Shown here: piece by piece, positions 13,369 through 24,727 of the stretch
Layout of the letters: each line of letters starts with the position of its first letter
Position numbering within the stretch: the first letter of the stretch is position 1
Assembly (NCBI GenBank): GCA_034509495.1
Contig: CM067507.1
Span: 27,022,385 to 27,086,384, forward strand
DNA length: 64,000 nt
From: Acestrorhynchus altus
Taxonomy: Eukaryota; Chordata; Actinopteri; Characiformes; Acestrorhynchidae
Direction: 5' to 3'
Program-made: the position numbers and the translations under genes
The notes under the pieces: model-generated
What the model was told of the DNA's origin: nothing
The model's database searches: none
Seen by the model: only the letters and a program-made list of their open reading frames with translations

Positions 13369-16300
13369 TCCTTCCTTCCTTCCTTCCTGATTCACTGGAA
13401 AGCAGACATCATTTCCATGTAAAGTCATACCAAATCAAATAAACACACAATCAGCTTCCAGACTTTTCTGTATGTTACAGTCGTTTTCACTGCCCATTAA
13501 CCAAATAGGGTTGGTAAGTACTGTCAATATCATGTAATTTATGATGATCACATCAGATCATCTCCTTGTCTATGTAGGCAGCAGTTAGGAAGTTTTACCT
13601 TGGCAACCTCATTATAGTGGCTAAGGTGGCAGCCCATGAGGAAAGCAGTGGGTGCCATGAGGAAATCCAGCATCTGGCAGGAGAGGGTGGGTACCAGTGG
13701 GTGCTGCCAGCGCAGAGGATGGATAAACAGCATGAAGCAGTCTGCCATCAGCGTCAGTCTGGCCCAATCAGACGAGAAGAATACCAGCCGCTGCTCTGTC
13801 AGGATACTGGTCATTATCTAATGGCAGAGGAATACTGAAAGCTTCTCAAACTGGATAAATATTCCACAATTTTATGTTAGTATTTTTATGTATACCTTTC
13901 ATACAATTTTACACCTTTATATGTGCTTAGTTAACTACTTCCTATTGTGGTTCTTCTCTATTTTGTTCCTGAAAAAGAACAGGGGTGAGAAACACTGCCC
14001 TAGCACACTTTCTCTTTCATTTTTCAGACAATATGAAAAATGATATGGACAAAAGTTTTGGGACACCTTCTCATTCATTGTATTAATTGTATTAAAAAGA
14101 ATCCATCCTGGGTTTTTTTATCCAAGCAAATCTAGCTACTAGAGGTTTGCTGTGAGGATTTGATTGCATTCAGTAACAAGAGCATAGATTCATGTTTATC
14201 TGTTCCAGAGTCCTATTCCCTAAGTGATATATTGGTTATTTAAAATGCAATACATCTGATATCTGATAGCTGTAGCTGACAGCATCCCCGAAGTGTCAGA
14301 GATGACAAGCATGAGCCATGTGAGCTACTGATCTGGAAATATCAAGTTGAGCAGAAAGGAAAGGACTGGGTGCAATGGGAGACAGACTTTGGTGGGTGTA
14401 GGATGCACTATCAGCACTCCACCCCTACCACAAAATCTGAGATATGAGACAATGAGCTCTGAAAGAAACTGCTTTCAGACTGTTGAAATGATGTTAGGTC
14501 TCAAAATGTCTGGCTGTGTATTTTTGCGTGTCTAACCTGCAGCAGTATTTTGGGTCTGAAGCACAGGAATGGGAGATGCAGGTCCAGGTCGATGACAGGG
14601 TGATCTCTGTCCTCCCTCGACGGAAGCACAATTGTCAGAGGTCGCAAGGTGAACATCTGACAGGAAACCCAGAGAACCTCCTTTTGAGACTGGTTTTGGT
14701 CATTTGTCACAGCACAGGATGGTCAAAGTTTCATATATTACATTTTTAAAACGGACCAAACTTGTCCTCCATTATAAATGTGTAGAAACAGTGTATGATT
14801 CTCCAAGACATTTTTGAGCATGACTGAGTAAAAAACACTTAAGCTACACCCACCACATGCAGTGGTCCAGGGGGAGGAATGGGCACCAGTGCCAGTTTGG
14901 CTGAAAATTCTTTCACTCGCTCATCTAAGTCTGCAATACGGCAAGTTTTCAGCTGTGCTAGCAGGCTGTAGAGGAAAAGGAAGCAATCAGAATAGATATT
15001 AAAAAGGACATTATAGCCTTATTAGAACATATCACTATACTTTATGGACAAAAGTATTGGGACACCTACTCATTCTACTCATTGTTTCTTCCTAAATTAA
15101 GTGTATTAAAAAGAGAGTAATGGTCCTACTGACAAAGGAAGGCTTTCTACTATATTTAGGAGCACTGCTCTGAGGATCCAACTGCATTCCATGATGAGTT
15201 TGAGTACAATCAGGATGTTGGCGGATCACCACCCCACCTTATCCCAAAAATATTAGAGTTCCATCATTCCAGACAACACAGTTCCACTGCACCACGGCTC
15301 AATGCAGGGGGTTTATATCACTCTAACCCACACCTGAAATTACACACAGTGCTAAAATGTCTTTTCAGGTTTTTCTGCTCCAGACAGTCCTATTCTATTG
15401 TCAGTACTTCTCTACAGGAACTAATGTGTGCATCAGTGCACACCTGTGAATGCATTCATTAGAAGGGGTGTCCAAAAGCATTTGGGCAATACTGGAGATC
15501 ACAAGCATGGGCATTTGTTTTTATGTTTCTCCACTGTTAGAAATCTTTAGCCTCTCAATCACATTACCCTTTAAAGGTTGCAGTGTCCTTAATGGGAATC
15601 AATGAACAAAACAGAGTACGGATGTGCCCTACACAATCATTCTAGCACTGTGACCCTTACCATGACAGGGAGTCCCTCAGAGCAGTGTAATAGGGATGTT
15701 TGGATATAATACAAATTCCATAAGGTGTGTAAAGTCGAGGATGCTTGTAGAAATGGCCATTCAGGTGTGCTGCCCCTTCTTGGAATAACTGACATTTTAG
15801 AAAGGATAATAAAATAGGCATTAATGGATGTTTCATCATGTCAAAGCATTCATATACTACAGAACATAAATTCATAAATGAGTATATTAAAATTCCAGGT
15901 ACATTTGACCAATGATGTTTTAAGGGTATAAAAAAATCAAAACACTGGCTTTGAAACACTTGTTTACAGTGAAGTGAAAGTAAAATGCACTAATTTGCCA
16001 TTCATGTTAGACACAGATGGAATTCCGCCTCTAATTTTGCATAATCCATCTATGCAGTGAACACACACATGCATCACACTGCTGTAGAAACATGCTGTAT
16101 GTAAGGTGACATGCTGCCGAATCTAACCTGTATAGGTCTGTAATACTGAACAACCACTCCATGTGTCTGGTTTCCAAACACGTCAGTTAAGATCAGAAAG
16201 TGGAAATGATCATCCTTCTGTTCCCTGGATACCTGCAACCCTCCTGGTTCGAAAGACAAAGTATTTTTTTATAGCAAGTGCAGTGTCTTATCATAAAGCA

Positions 16301-18204
16301 CAGATCAGAAATCACAACTAAAGGCAGTTCAGATTTAGTACTTAAAGATTAGCTTACAAAAACAATACTGCAAGACTACTCCAATCAGCCATAACATTAG
16401 CACCATCTGTCCAATATTGAGTGGGTCCCCTTATGCTGCCAAAACAGATCTAAAGAGAACTCCGCAAGACTACACAAGACCTCTGATGTTTCTGTGGTAT
16501 CTAGCACCAAAACATTAGCTGCAGATAATTTAAGTCCTGTACATTGTGAGGTTGGGCCTCCATGAGAATCAATGAGCCTTAGATGCCCATGCCAGTTCAT
16601 CAGATGTAAAATCAATGTTGCTCACATCACCTGTCAGTGGTGCTAATGTTATGGCTGATCGCTGTTTGATCTCTATATGTTGACTGTCAGTTAACCAAGG
16701 GTCATTTGATTTGTGTACCTTTTGAATACATAGACTTATTTTAGTTCTCTAAAGAACCTTTCAGTGGATGGTTCTCTGAATATGATATGTTTTACAAGTT
16801 GATAAATGCTTTTATTCAAGTACATTCTTTACATTTCTCCTTTCTTTAAGGTTTTACCTGGAAAGCATAGTTGGGGCAGAGCCACTAGGTCCAGATCTTT
16901 GGGCACAGAAACATCCTCTGTGGGGCTCTCACTGGTCTTCACATTACCAGAGGAAACTTCTTGTCTGTCATTTTTCTTTTTGATGAAAGAGCGTCTCCGC
17001 TGGCCCCAGCTGAAGTTTCCTATAGCAGGTTCAGGGAGGTTCTCCTTTGTCACGAATGGAGGCACATGGACCTGTAAAACCTCCGGATCAAGCAATGGAA
17101 AAGGAACCCCGTTCTCCTGCTGCTGAAACTGAGAGCACACACCACATACAGGGTAGGATCAGGGGTGGCATCTTTCATTTTGGAATCACTGAATCTAAAA
17201 ATCACTGAATGCTGAAATACAATCAGTATGTATTACTAGTGTGTAATACCTTCAGCTACCCTTGACTGTCCTGGTAGCATCATGTGAAATGGACAGCCCA
17301 TTTATTATTAATAGAAGAAAGTCATGAATAAATGGATTATAATCAATAAATTATTATATTTAGATTGATATGGGCAATATTTATTGAGCTACACATACAG
17401 AAGTAGTATCTCAGTATGGCATCGGGCTGCCATGTTTGCTAACTCATGCAAGACGTCCTGGCATGCTGTGTGAATTTTGTGGGAACTGCATCATGATACA
17501 AGACCTTCTGGACACATGATTGGTGACAATAAACCATGGTCTTGGGGCTAACCACAATCCCTCCACACACAAATTCGAGGATTGTCTCCACCAAGACCAA
17601 ACTGGGGCTCTACAGCCATTCTGAATGACACCATGACAGTCTGGCATGACACACTGTGCAGCTGGCTGCCAATGATGCTGGCACTAACAGGATTACTCAT
17701 GGAGGGCACCACTGCCTGCTGAACATTACAGTGGTTGATTGGTCACTTCATGCATGTTGGAGAATAGATCAGTTCTCCATCTCTGTGGTTTGTGTAAGTC
17801 TCCCAGATCCTTCATATCACTGGTGTGTGCCTTGTTTTATCCACTGCTGCCAACAGTCTGCTATTGCGATATCCACACAACCAGTATGGCATGCAATACA
17901 TCAAAAAGACCATCATGTTTCCTGGAACCCTACAATGCAACCCCTTGCAAACTCAAATTGCTTTCGAACTTTTCTTCGAAGCGTAGTTCACTTGCAAAGG
18001 GTGCTACCAATGTGAATACTGTTATACTAATGAACATGGGTTATGGCAGGCTGACCCAATAATGTAATGGGTAAGATTAAGTGGTTTAAGTGGTTCAACT
18101 GCTCACCAAACTCATCTTACCTCACACACCTCCTTCAACTTGTCATTTGAGGCTCCAACAACAACACATGCATCCAGTAAGCCAGAGGGTAGATGTTCTG
18201 CCAT
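63..18204 (-). CDS. dennd3: DENN domain-containing protein 3 (3'-truncated by window edge)
   Basis: DENND3 is a guanine-nucleotide exchange factor for Rab12, acting in endosome and autophagy traffic and reported as a ULK1 target. I assembled 21 coding exons, all with AG/GT borders: 18121-18204, 16858-17128, 16128-16243, 15661-15788, 14854-14965, 14537-14656, 13599-13817, 12422-12525, 12149-12304, 11968-12064, 11793-11896, 10193-10377, 9495-10016, 7896-8155, 6187-6357, 5117-5246, 4464-4571, 3165-3304, 1719-1879, 371-510 and 63-181. They total 3447 bases, exactly 1149 codons, with no stop and matching phase at every junction. The start ATG at 18204 opens MAEHLPSGLLDACVVVG, like the human N terminus. 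Order: DENN module, linker, PH-like (PHenn) segment, WD repeats. The human protein is about 1200 residues, so roughly 100 C-terminal residues lie left of position 1. Teleosts may carry a and b copies; I cannot tell which this is. Confidence 0.96.
511..1718 (-). other. dennd3: DENND3 intron 19, nothing recognised
   Basis: AT-rich intron. I see no coding match, RNA gene or clear repeat. Confidence 0.6.
2981..3160. mobile_element. hAT-like fragment with GGGCTGGGC terminus
   Basis: ctagggctgggcattatatc begins a 180-base segment ending just before DENND3 exon 18. Interior similarity to family B is weak. Fragments with the same terminus also occur near 12718 and 18522, and a possible right end near 44755-44780. 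Confidence 0.35.
4826..4975. mobile_element. MITE family A, short copy
   Basis: It starts agacaaaagtatcgggacac and contains gggatttgattgaattcagtg and cccactttatcccagctctcc. It lies in DENND3 intron 16. Confidence 0.5.
6440..7770 (-). mobile_element. Tc1-like DNA transposon relic in DENND3 intron 14
   Basis: Both ends carry an inverted motif (about 6466-6485 and 7686-7712: ATCCATTTTGGAATAA-type termini followed by ctgtaacataa). The minus strand preserves transposase pieces such as VSTVASIICKWKQFGTTRTL (7160-7226), with frameshifts and gaps elsewhere. The length of about 1.3 kb is near that of a full Tc1-like element, but no intact transposase remains. A related but different fragment lies at 51670-52495. 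Confidence 0.8.
8156..9494 (-). other. dennd3: DENND3 intron 13, nothing recognised
   Basis: AT-rich unique-looking intron of 1.34 kb. No transposon ends or coding match noticed. Confidence 0.55.
10378..11792 (-). other. dennd3: DENND3 intron 11, nothing recognised
   Basis: The 1.4-kb intron separates the DENN module exons from the linker exon. Apart from poly-T tracts near 11345-11370 I see nothing to annotate. Confidence 0.55.
12845..13230. mobile_element. Dispersed MITE family A, copy in DENND3 intron 7
   Basis: It shares ordered blocks with the other copies: gaaggctatctactacattttgg, cccagctcatccccaatcc, gagtcctattctattggc and agctgtgtgtgcacttgcac. Non-coding. The neighbouring TTTC microsatellite starts shortly after its end. 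Confidence 0.6.
13298..13388 (+). repeat. (TTTC)n then (TTCC)n microsatellite
   Basis: About 18 ttct units followed by several ttcc units, in DENND3 intron 7. Confidence 0.97.
14043..14230. mobile_element. MITE family A, partial copy
   Basis: It starts tggacaaaagttttgggaca and has the shared interior gtgaggatttgattgcattc. It is truncated on the right at gttccagagtcctattccc. Confidence 0.55.
15047..15492. mobile_element. MITE family A, most complete copy
   Basis: The left end tggacaaaagtattgggaca and the right end gtgtccaaaagcatttgggc are inverted copies, defining a 446-base non-coding element. The interior blocks (ggctttctactatatttagg, tcctattctattgtcagtac) recur in the copies at 12.8, 14.0, 41.3, 43.6 and 56.7 kb. 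It lies in DENND3 intron 4. Confidence 0.7.
16383..16662. mobile_element. Tc1-derived MITE with about 30-base TIRs (DENND3 intron 2)
   Basis: The left end caatcagccataacattagc and the right end gctaatgttatggctgatcg are inverted copies. The interior is a remnant of a longer Tc1-like element (ctaaagagaactccgcaaga and related). The size of about 280 bases and the absence of coding sequence make it non-autonomous. Confidence 0.75.
17129..18120 (-). other. DENND3 intron 1, unclassified possible repeat at about 17440-18060
   Basis: The segment is less AT-rich than neighbouring introns and has overlapping open frames on both strands (up to 119 codons at 17656-18015), but no protein family is recognisable. 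It may be an old transposon; I could not find its ends. Confidence 0.3.
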
Positions 18205-18239
18205 TGAAGCTTAGCGCAATCTGTCCTCCACATAAGATC
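18205..18239 (-). other. dennd3: DENND3 5' UTR part of the start-codon exon
   Basis: Directly upstream of the ATG, a pyrimidine-poor but consensus AG (agctctgtag, ending 18240) could be the acceptor of a 5' UTR intron. This would leave 35 untranslated bases before the start codon. Inferred from splice consensus only. Confidence 0.45.
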
Positions 18240-18453
18240 CTACAGAGCTGTAGCCCTCACTGACAATGCTTTAGTGACTTCCATCCCGGCTGTGCTGAAG
18301 GTGCAGTTCAAAACCTGTGGAAAGTCGAACCACCGAGAGTACATAACACTTGACTGTTCTAAGGAAGCATTTACAGTTCAGTGCTCAGTGCTGAAGGAAC
18401 ATAACAGGTTATTTTCAAAACAGTGAACTTAAACATACCCATATGTATATCAG

Positions 18454-18458
<5 letters not shown>

Positions 18459-18510
<52 letters not shown>
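18459..18510 (+). repeat. (AT)n microsatellite
   Basis: About 26 at units, in the DENND3 5' UTR intron. The tyrosine/isoleucine open frames here are artefacts of the repeat. Confidence 0.97.
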
Positions 18511-18515
<5 letters not shown>

Positions 18516-18921
18516 ACATGGCTGGGTGATATATTGCTATTTATATTGGGATATAGAAGAAACAGGATATGGATTGAAGCAATATCTTTTATATCGATTG
18601 ATCCCTTGCTCTCTGGGTTTATATGTGTCAAAAGTTAATGTTACAGAAAGTCTATTAGATGTAGCTTTAGGATGTCTTATGAAATGCAGTTGAAATCTGC
18701 TCCAGCTTAGAGAAACTTGTCTTTACAAGTGAAGACCTGCAGGGCACTAACCTCACCAGCATGAGGAAATCAACACTGAAGATGATTTTCCAGCATCTTA
18801 CAGCATTAAGTAACAATCAGGACTGCATTACATGCAGCTCACTGCAACTGCAATCCAGATGTGAGTTTGAAGAAGAAAGTAGAAGGCAGTGATATAAAGA
18901 TCCACTTGTACAGGCAGAGCT

Positions 18922-18922
<1 letters not shown>

Positions 18923-18970
<48 letters not shown>
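18923..18970 (+). repeat. (GT)n microsatellite
   Basis: About 24 uninterrupted gt units, in the DENND3 5' UTR intron. Confidence 0.97.
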
Positions 18971-18973
<3 letters not shown>

Positions 18974-19292
18974 CACATTACTCTGCTTTTGGGAGTTCCT
19001 GCTCTAAATTGGACTCATGTGTAAGAGCAAAACTTCCACCTCAGTATGAATGTGGAGATGAAAATCACAGGAGGAACCAGATCAAAAAGAAGGAGATCAA
19101 AACAGCAGAGACATCACTCACATACAAGAGCATAAACAACATCAGGGTCTTCATTTAAAGCCTCATTAGATCAGGTCACATTTACTTTATGAGCACCTGA
19201 ACTACATGACAAACACACACCAAACTCCGAGTCACTTCATCACAGAGCCAGGGCTCTGCTTCAGTAAGCGGTAAGATCAGTTCACTCATACC

Positions 19293-19385
19293 TTCTGCAG
19301 AATTGTGTGAGCTCCGAGGGTCCGTCTGCTGCCCGGCTCTGAACGTGCACGTGCGGATCAACAGCGTCGCAGAAAGACCGATTCA
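19293..19385 (-). promoter_or_regulatory. dennd3: Likely DENND3 first non-coding exon and core promoter
   Basis: On the minus strand the sequence GCAGAAG/gtatgag gives a good donor at 19292/19291. Upstream (higher coordinates) the DNA is unusually CpG-rich for this window, with gtgcacgtgcgg and agcgtcgcag. A non-coding first exon spliced over about 1 kb to the start-codon exon fits. The exact transcription start cannot be read from sequence alone. Confidence 0.5.
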
Positions 19386-19465
19386 TTTCGCAGAACCGAT
19401 TCCTTCGAATCAATCGACGTTGAATCTTTCGGTATCTCCACCACAACCAAATTTGATTCAGACTG

Positions 19466-19896
19466 TCAGTTTACCGAACCGAGTCTTTCAAACTGCCCTC
19501 TATTAGATTCACTTTACCGAACCGAGTCCTTCAAACTCCCCATTATTCTATTCAGTTTACCGAACCAAGTCTTTAAAACGGCCCACTATTCGAGTCCGTT
19601 TACTGAACCGAGTCTTTCAAACTGCCCAATATTCAATTCACTTTACTGAACCCAGTCTTTCAAACTGCCTGCTATTCGATTCAGTTTACCGAACCGAGTC
19701 TTTCAAACTGCCCACTATTCGATTCCGTTTACTGAACCGAGTCTTTCAAACTGCCCACTATTCAATTCACTTTACTGAACCCAGTCTTTCAAACTGCCTG
19801 CTATTCGATTCAGTTTACCGAACCGAGTCTTTCAAACTGCCCACTAATCGATTCAGTTTACCGAACCGAGTCTTTCAAACTGCCCATTATTCGATT
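19466..19896 (+). repeat. 43-base minisatellite, about ten copies
   Basis: The unit is gtttaccgaaccgagtcttt followed by caaactgcccactattcgattca. About ten units run without interruption. Three-unit blocks are themselves repeated at 129-base spacing (the variant ctttactgaacccagtc recurs at about 19640 and 19769). The array starts less than 200 bases upstream of the likely DENND3 first exon. Confidence 0.9.
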
Positions 19897-19905
19897 CATG
19901 ATGCA

Positions 19906-21419
19906 TTCCCTTGCAAAACAAAAAAACAAAAAAAACTAAAAAACAAATCAAAACAAGTTACATCACCAAAAATGTACCTTGTAAAAAGTAACCCTGTAAA
20001 AAATTACCTTGTCAAAAAATAGTAACCTCACAAAACTTTACCTTGTAAAAAAGATACCTCACAAAGATGGTTTTTCCTCACCAATGTTATTGTGTTCTCA
20101 AAAAATATGTGTTCGACAGAGGGCAAGCATGTAGGACCAGAGGTGCCCAATGACATAGCTAACATAAACTGCCCGGTCTAGGCCAAGTTAATTCAGTAGT
20201 TTACTGAAAACCACCGTAAATGTAGCTCATACTGTCAGCAAACATTTCAGTCCTGCTCACTAACTGCATGATCAGTCTTTATATTTCAGTCCAATATCAG
20301 AGGAAAAGGCAGCATTTCACAGCTTCCAATCTTTTCTTTACTAATGGAGAGTACCATGGCTTTTTATGAGGCATGTTTTTGATTCCATCACATAAATGCA
20401 GGTTTTCCTACACAACATTATTTAACAAGCCACTTAACAAGTAGGTGACCAAAGAAAAGGCTGCCTTACAAGCTGGTTTTCAATTTTCAGAGAAAGTAAC
20501 AACATAAAAAAAAAATAAATGTTTCATCCACATATAAAACTTTGAGGAACCGATACACATTTCTAAAGCTCTACCTACTGGTTATTTTTAAGAGGTAATT
20601 GTCTGAACCAGTGGTGTTTTAACTGTTTTGAGTAGTGATTTTGATCTAACCTGGCTGAGGAACATTCAAGCTTTAATTGTTTAGTCTCAGTCTATAAAGA
20701 ACACAAATTCCGTGACTTGTCTCCCAAATAACATGTGTATAATTAGACCAAATGGAAACAAGAAAGTTTTTACCAAAGGTTCCAGGTATGTATTCCCACC
20801 AGGGTCAGTTATGGGACCAGGAGGGGTTAAACATGGGCCACATTGAGAAGCCCAACTACGTCTCAGTAATAACATGTACAAACCCACTCAGAGCCCATGC
20901 CCACCTGGTACTCACGTAGTCCAGGTTTCACATATGTGAGTCCCCTACTCTTTCTCAAATACCATTCAGAGAGTTTTCTTTATACGTACACAACTGAACG
21001 CGGTCTTTTTTATAAACCACGCCATCTAGTGATTCTAACAATTTAGTACAGTTTAAAGAGAGGTTCTAAAGAATAAGTCTAGTCCTGGACTACAGCACAT
21101 TCTGAATGGGTATTGAAAGGAAGAGTCAGGACTAGGTAATCCAAGAAAGGTTTATCCCCATCTGAGAAACTGACCCTCAGAGTAGTGTGATGTAAAACGG
21201 TTCATTGTAGACCAGGGGTCACCAACCCTGCTCCTGGAGGTTTCAACTCCAACCCAAATCTTACATGTCATTCAGCCAGTCAGGTACTTATGACGGCAGC
21301 AATTACATGGTTACAGAAAAGGGTTAAAGAAAAGCAATCATGGACTGTGGATGAGTAGATAAAAGTAATCTTCAGTGGTGAAAATTTCAGTGAAAACTTT
21401 CCTTCAAGAAAGAGATGGA
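19906..21419. other. Region upstream of DENND3, unclassified
   Basis: A-rich and low-complexity at 19918-20060 (repeated ccttgtaaaaa and cctcacaaa). 20690-20960 is moderately GC-rich with no recognisable product. No gene supported. Confidence 0.4.
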
Positions 21420-24086
21420 CACATGGACAAAATTGTTGGTACCCCCCAGTTAATAAAAAAAAACCCTCAATGGTCACAGAAATAACTTGAATCTGAAAAA
21501 CAAAAGTAATAATAAAGAAAAGTTCTATGAAAATGAACAAATGAAAATCCAGCATTGATTTTGAACAGTGATTCAACAGAATTATTTAAAAAAGTAAACT
21601 CAATGAACAGGTCTGGACAAAAATTATGGTACCCCTGAAAATAACCAAATGGACATGTTACATTAAATTATGTCCACTGATTTGCATCAGAGGTGTCTAC
21701 AATCTTGTAATGAGTCAGTGGGCCTATATATAAGGCTAGAGGTTATAAGACAATCTCCAAGCAGCTTGATGTTCCTGTGTCTACATTTGCACATATTATA
21801 ATTTTATTTATTTATTAATTTTTTCCAACTTATACAACAACATAGATCGTATATACATATATTTAGCATCATAGAAGGAAAATAACATTTTTAATAAAAA
21901 ACAGAAACAAAACATTAAAGAAACAGAAAAAAAACCCTCTTACAATGAGAAAGTTGAAATATTCATCCTATGCATCTTGTATATCTTGCTGGCTTTTCAA
22001 CAAGTCTGTAAATTGTTCCCATATTTTGTAGAAACTCTGTAGCTTCCACTTTTTAGCAGAAGTCAATTTTTCCGTGGTTGGAAAGGGTCTTGAACTAAAC
22101 ATTGACAGAAGGTGCTTTCCGTGAGATGGCAATACAGTGTTTAGCCTGTAATGAGCACATATAGACCATCTTTTTATCTGCATTAGACAATCTTAAGTCT
22201 GTTGGGACAAGTCCAAGAATGAACAACTTAGGACAGACAGGCAATTTGGTGGAGCTAATGTCAGAGACTCGTTCTATTACCTTTTCCCAGAATTCCCTAA
22301 TTTTAGGGCAGTTCCAGTTCCAGGCAAGATAAAGTATGCCCTCCTCTAGACTACACTTAATGCAGAGGTCAGGGTTATTGTTGTTTTGAGTTTTCCACAA
22401 TTAAGCTATAAGTAACAGAAACCTGACCACGTGCATATGATTTAGTATAACCTCTTCAAGACTGGACAGTGGTGGTTTGTTTATCTGTTTGTATTTTTTC
22501 AAAATATGACTCCTAATTTGCAAATATTTGAAGAAGTGGTTTCTGGGTATATTGTAAGCACTATGTAATTCCTCAAAGCTATACAATACCTGATTTGCCT
22601 TGTACATATCCCTAATTTTACTAATACCTTTCATTGCCCATGATTTGAACCCTGGGTCGTTTCTTCCTGCTGGAAATCGATGTTTTCCCCAAATTGGGGT
22701 GAACCCTGATAGATCTGAGTCAATACCTAAATGTGTCTGTACTTTTATGCCAGACTATGACTGAGTTCTTTACAAAGGGATTGTGTGTATTCTTTAACAG
22801 GTTTTTTAATGAATCAGAAAATAAAAATAACTTTAATGGCAAGGGGGATGTGGTACAGTTTTCAATTTCGACCCAGGAATGTTTGGGTTCATTTGAGAAC
22901 CAGTGCATGATTGCCTTGATCTGGGCTGGCCAGTAATACCACTGAAAGTTTGGCACCTGGCACTTGTAGGCCACCTCTATCATATGGCAAATAAAATAAG
23001 GACATCCTAAGCCTTGGGTGCCTGTTATTCCAAATAAAATTAGTTATTAATTCCTTCAGTTTAGGAAATAGGGTAGGTGGGGGACTAAGAGGGATAGATT
23101 GAAAAAGATACAAGAATTTAGGTAAGATATTCATTTTAACTATGTTTACATGACCAATCAGAGACATAGGGAGATCTGACCATCTCTTCAGAGTATTACT
23201 GATAGAAGATAGAATTGGGTTATAATTTTATGAGACTATGTCATGTATTTTGGGGGTGACCTTTATCCTTAAAGCCCTTGGATGCATTATGAAATTCGTA
23301 CCCCACTGTTGGGTTATTTCTTTCTTTGTCATTTAGGAACATGACATTAGACTTGGTTTTGTTGACTTCATAGCCAGATACTTTACCAAAGTTTGCTATT
23401 ATGTGTAGAAAGGCAGGAAGATAGAAAAGCATTTCCACATATTATTCAGAAATTTAAGATCCATTGGAATGTAACCAACCTCCTTGGACGTGGCTGCAAG
23501 AGGAAAATTGATGACAAATCAAAGAAATGGATAATACGAATGATAACAAAAGAGCCCAGAAAAACTTCTAAAGAGATTAAAGGTGAACTTCATGCTCAAG
23601 AAACTTCAGGGTCAGATCGCACCAACAGTTGTTGTTGGAGCCAAAGTGGACAGCATTGTTGAAAATAAATCATAAAAAAGCCAGATTGGAATTTGCCAAA
23701 CTACATGTTGTCTGGAAAAGGCACCCTTCAAACCTGAGATAACTAGAGCAGTTTGCTCATGAGGAGTGGGCCAAAATACCTGCTGAGAGGTGCAGAAGTC
23801 TCATTGACAGTTACAGAAATTGTTTTATTGCAGTGATTGCCTCAAAAGGATGTGCAATAAAATATTAAGGGTACCATCATTTCTGTCCAAGTCTGTTTCA
23901 TGAGATTATTTTTTAAAGTAATTCTATTGAAGCATGGCTGAAAAGCAATGTCTGACTTTAATTTTCATAGGATTTTTATTATTACTATATTATTATTTTA
24001 TTATTATTGTTAGATTCAAGTTTTCTGTGATCATTGTGGGTTTTTCTTTCATTAAATGAGGGGTACAAAAATTTTTATCCATGTGT
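21420..24086 (+). mobile_element. Tc1-like transposon with IR/DR ends, split by a LINE
   Basis: The outer terminal repeats match in inverted orientation over about 75 bases (21420-21494 against 24012-24086). A second inner inverted pair is at about 21545-21650 and 23866-23935, so each end has two copies of the GGACAAAAATTATGGTACCCC-type motif, as in Sleeping Beauty-type elements. The plus strand keeps transposase pieces around 23480-23610 (GRGCKRKIDDKSKKWIIRMITKEPRKTSKEI). Without the inserted LINE the element is only about 1.0 kb and lacks most of the catalytic domain. Confidence 0.85.
21800..23431 (-). mobile_element. 5'-truncated L1/Tx1-type LINE inserted in the Tc1 element
   Basis: Minus-strand fragments in order from high to low coordinate are NFGKVSGYEVNKTKSNVMFL, NILPKFLYLFQSIPL, QWYYWPAQIKAIMHWF and REFWEKVIERVSDI. 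This is the post-catalytic part of ORF2 in L1-like LINEs. Frameshifts and stops break it. The minus-strand 3' end is A-rich (aataaataaataaaatt). The insert is flanked by a 14-base duplication, tttgcacatattat (21786-21799) and tttccacatattat (23432-23445), identical at 13 positions. Confidence 0.8.
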
Positions 24087-24727
24087 GTAAGTGACTTGCA
24101 TGACCTGCAAATAGTCCAGATCTCAATCCAGTTAAAAGTCTCTGGTGGAAATTGAAGAAAATGGTCAATGACGAGGCGTCAACCTGTAAAGCTGTCTGTG
24201 ATTTGAAATTTTTCTACAAAATTAAACAATTAAAAGAATCACCAAGAGTGGCGATTCTGGCTTTTGCCAGGGGTTGTAGTTGGAGTGGGGTGGACTATGG
24301 TTGAATCTAAAGTCTGCAGGAAGGCCTGGTGACCCCTTTGTTGTAGAAAACGTAAAAGAGTGATACATTTGAATGATTTTCTTTAGGTGCTATTTTGCAT
24401 TTTCACACCCAGCATTGCATAGAACAGATAACCATGTATCAGCAGAAAATACTGGGTCAGATTATGGAAAACATTTATTGGTAATAGCTGGCATTTCTTC
24501 TTGTGGATTAGAATTAGTCTTCATTTAGAGGTCAGTCTACAGGGCTTCAAGCTAAGTAGTTTTTAAAGAAATCAAACTCTAACATTTCAGTATCAGAAAA
24601 GGCATATGGTGCCACCTATACAAAACAACGTTGACTGTTTTTCAAGAGTATTACAGCTTTCTATATGAAAATGCATGTTTAAATTTGGTTAATGTTTAAT
24701 TTTCATTTGTTAATACTTTAATATTGA

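Larger units (their letters stand above)
10193..17128 (-). other. dennd3: DENND3 tripartite DENN module (exons 2-11) and start of linker (exon 12)
   Basis: Exons 2-11 encode about residues 29-505. Landmarks typical of the DENN module are LCFPGGLQ (exon 2/3 junction, near residue 116), HFLILTDVFGN and GVVVQYYRP (exon 3), KEFSAKLALVPIPPPGPLH (exon 5), LTIVLPSRED and LDLHLPFLCFRP (exon 6), ILTEQRLVFFSSDWA and MLDFLMAPTAFLMG (exon 7), and LNYEHRVFNTDEFL and FHSFLKERL (exons 10-11). In the family this module binds and activates the Rab substrate. Exon 12 (10193-10377) begins the basic, Ser/Arg-rich linker with RRPTMQEMARK and SLPNLGGEKRLS, the part that in human is phosphorylated. The donor of exon 11 splits a Lys codon (AA/A). 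The exon 5 donor is ambiguous by 3 bases (GTG-gtgggt), which could add one Val. Confidence 0.93.

Noticed and set aside
17656..18062. 119- and 107-codon overlapping frames in DENND3 intron 1
   Set aside because: Two overlapping frames with no recognisable domain; more likely repeat-derived sequence than an exon.
18371..18693. Open frames with long Tyr-Ile runs
   Set aside because: They arise from the (AT)n microsatellite.
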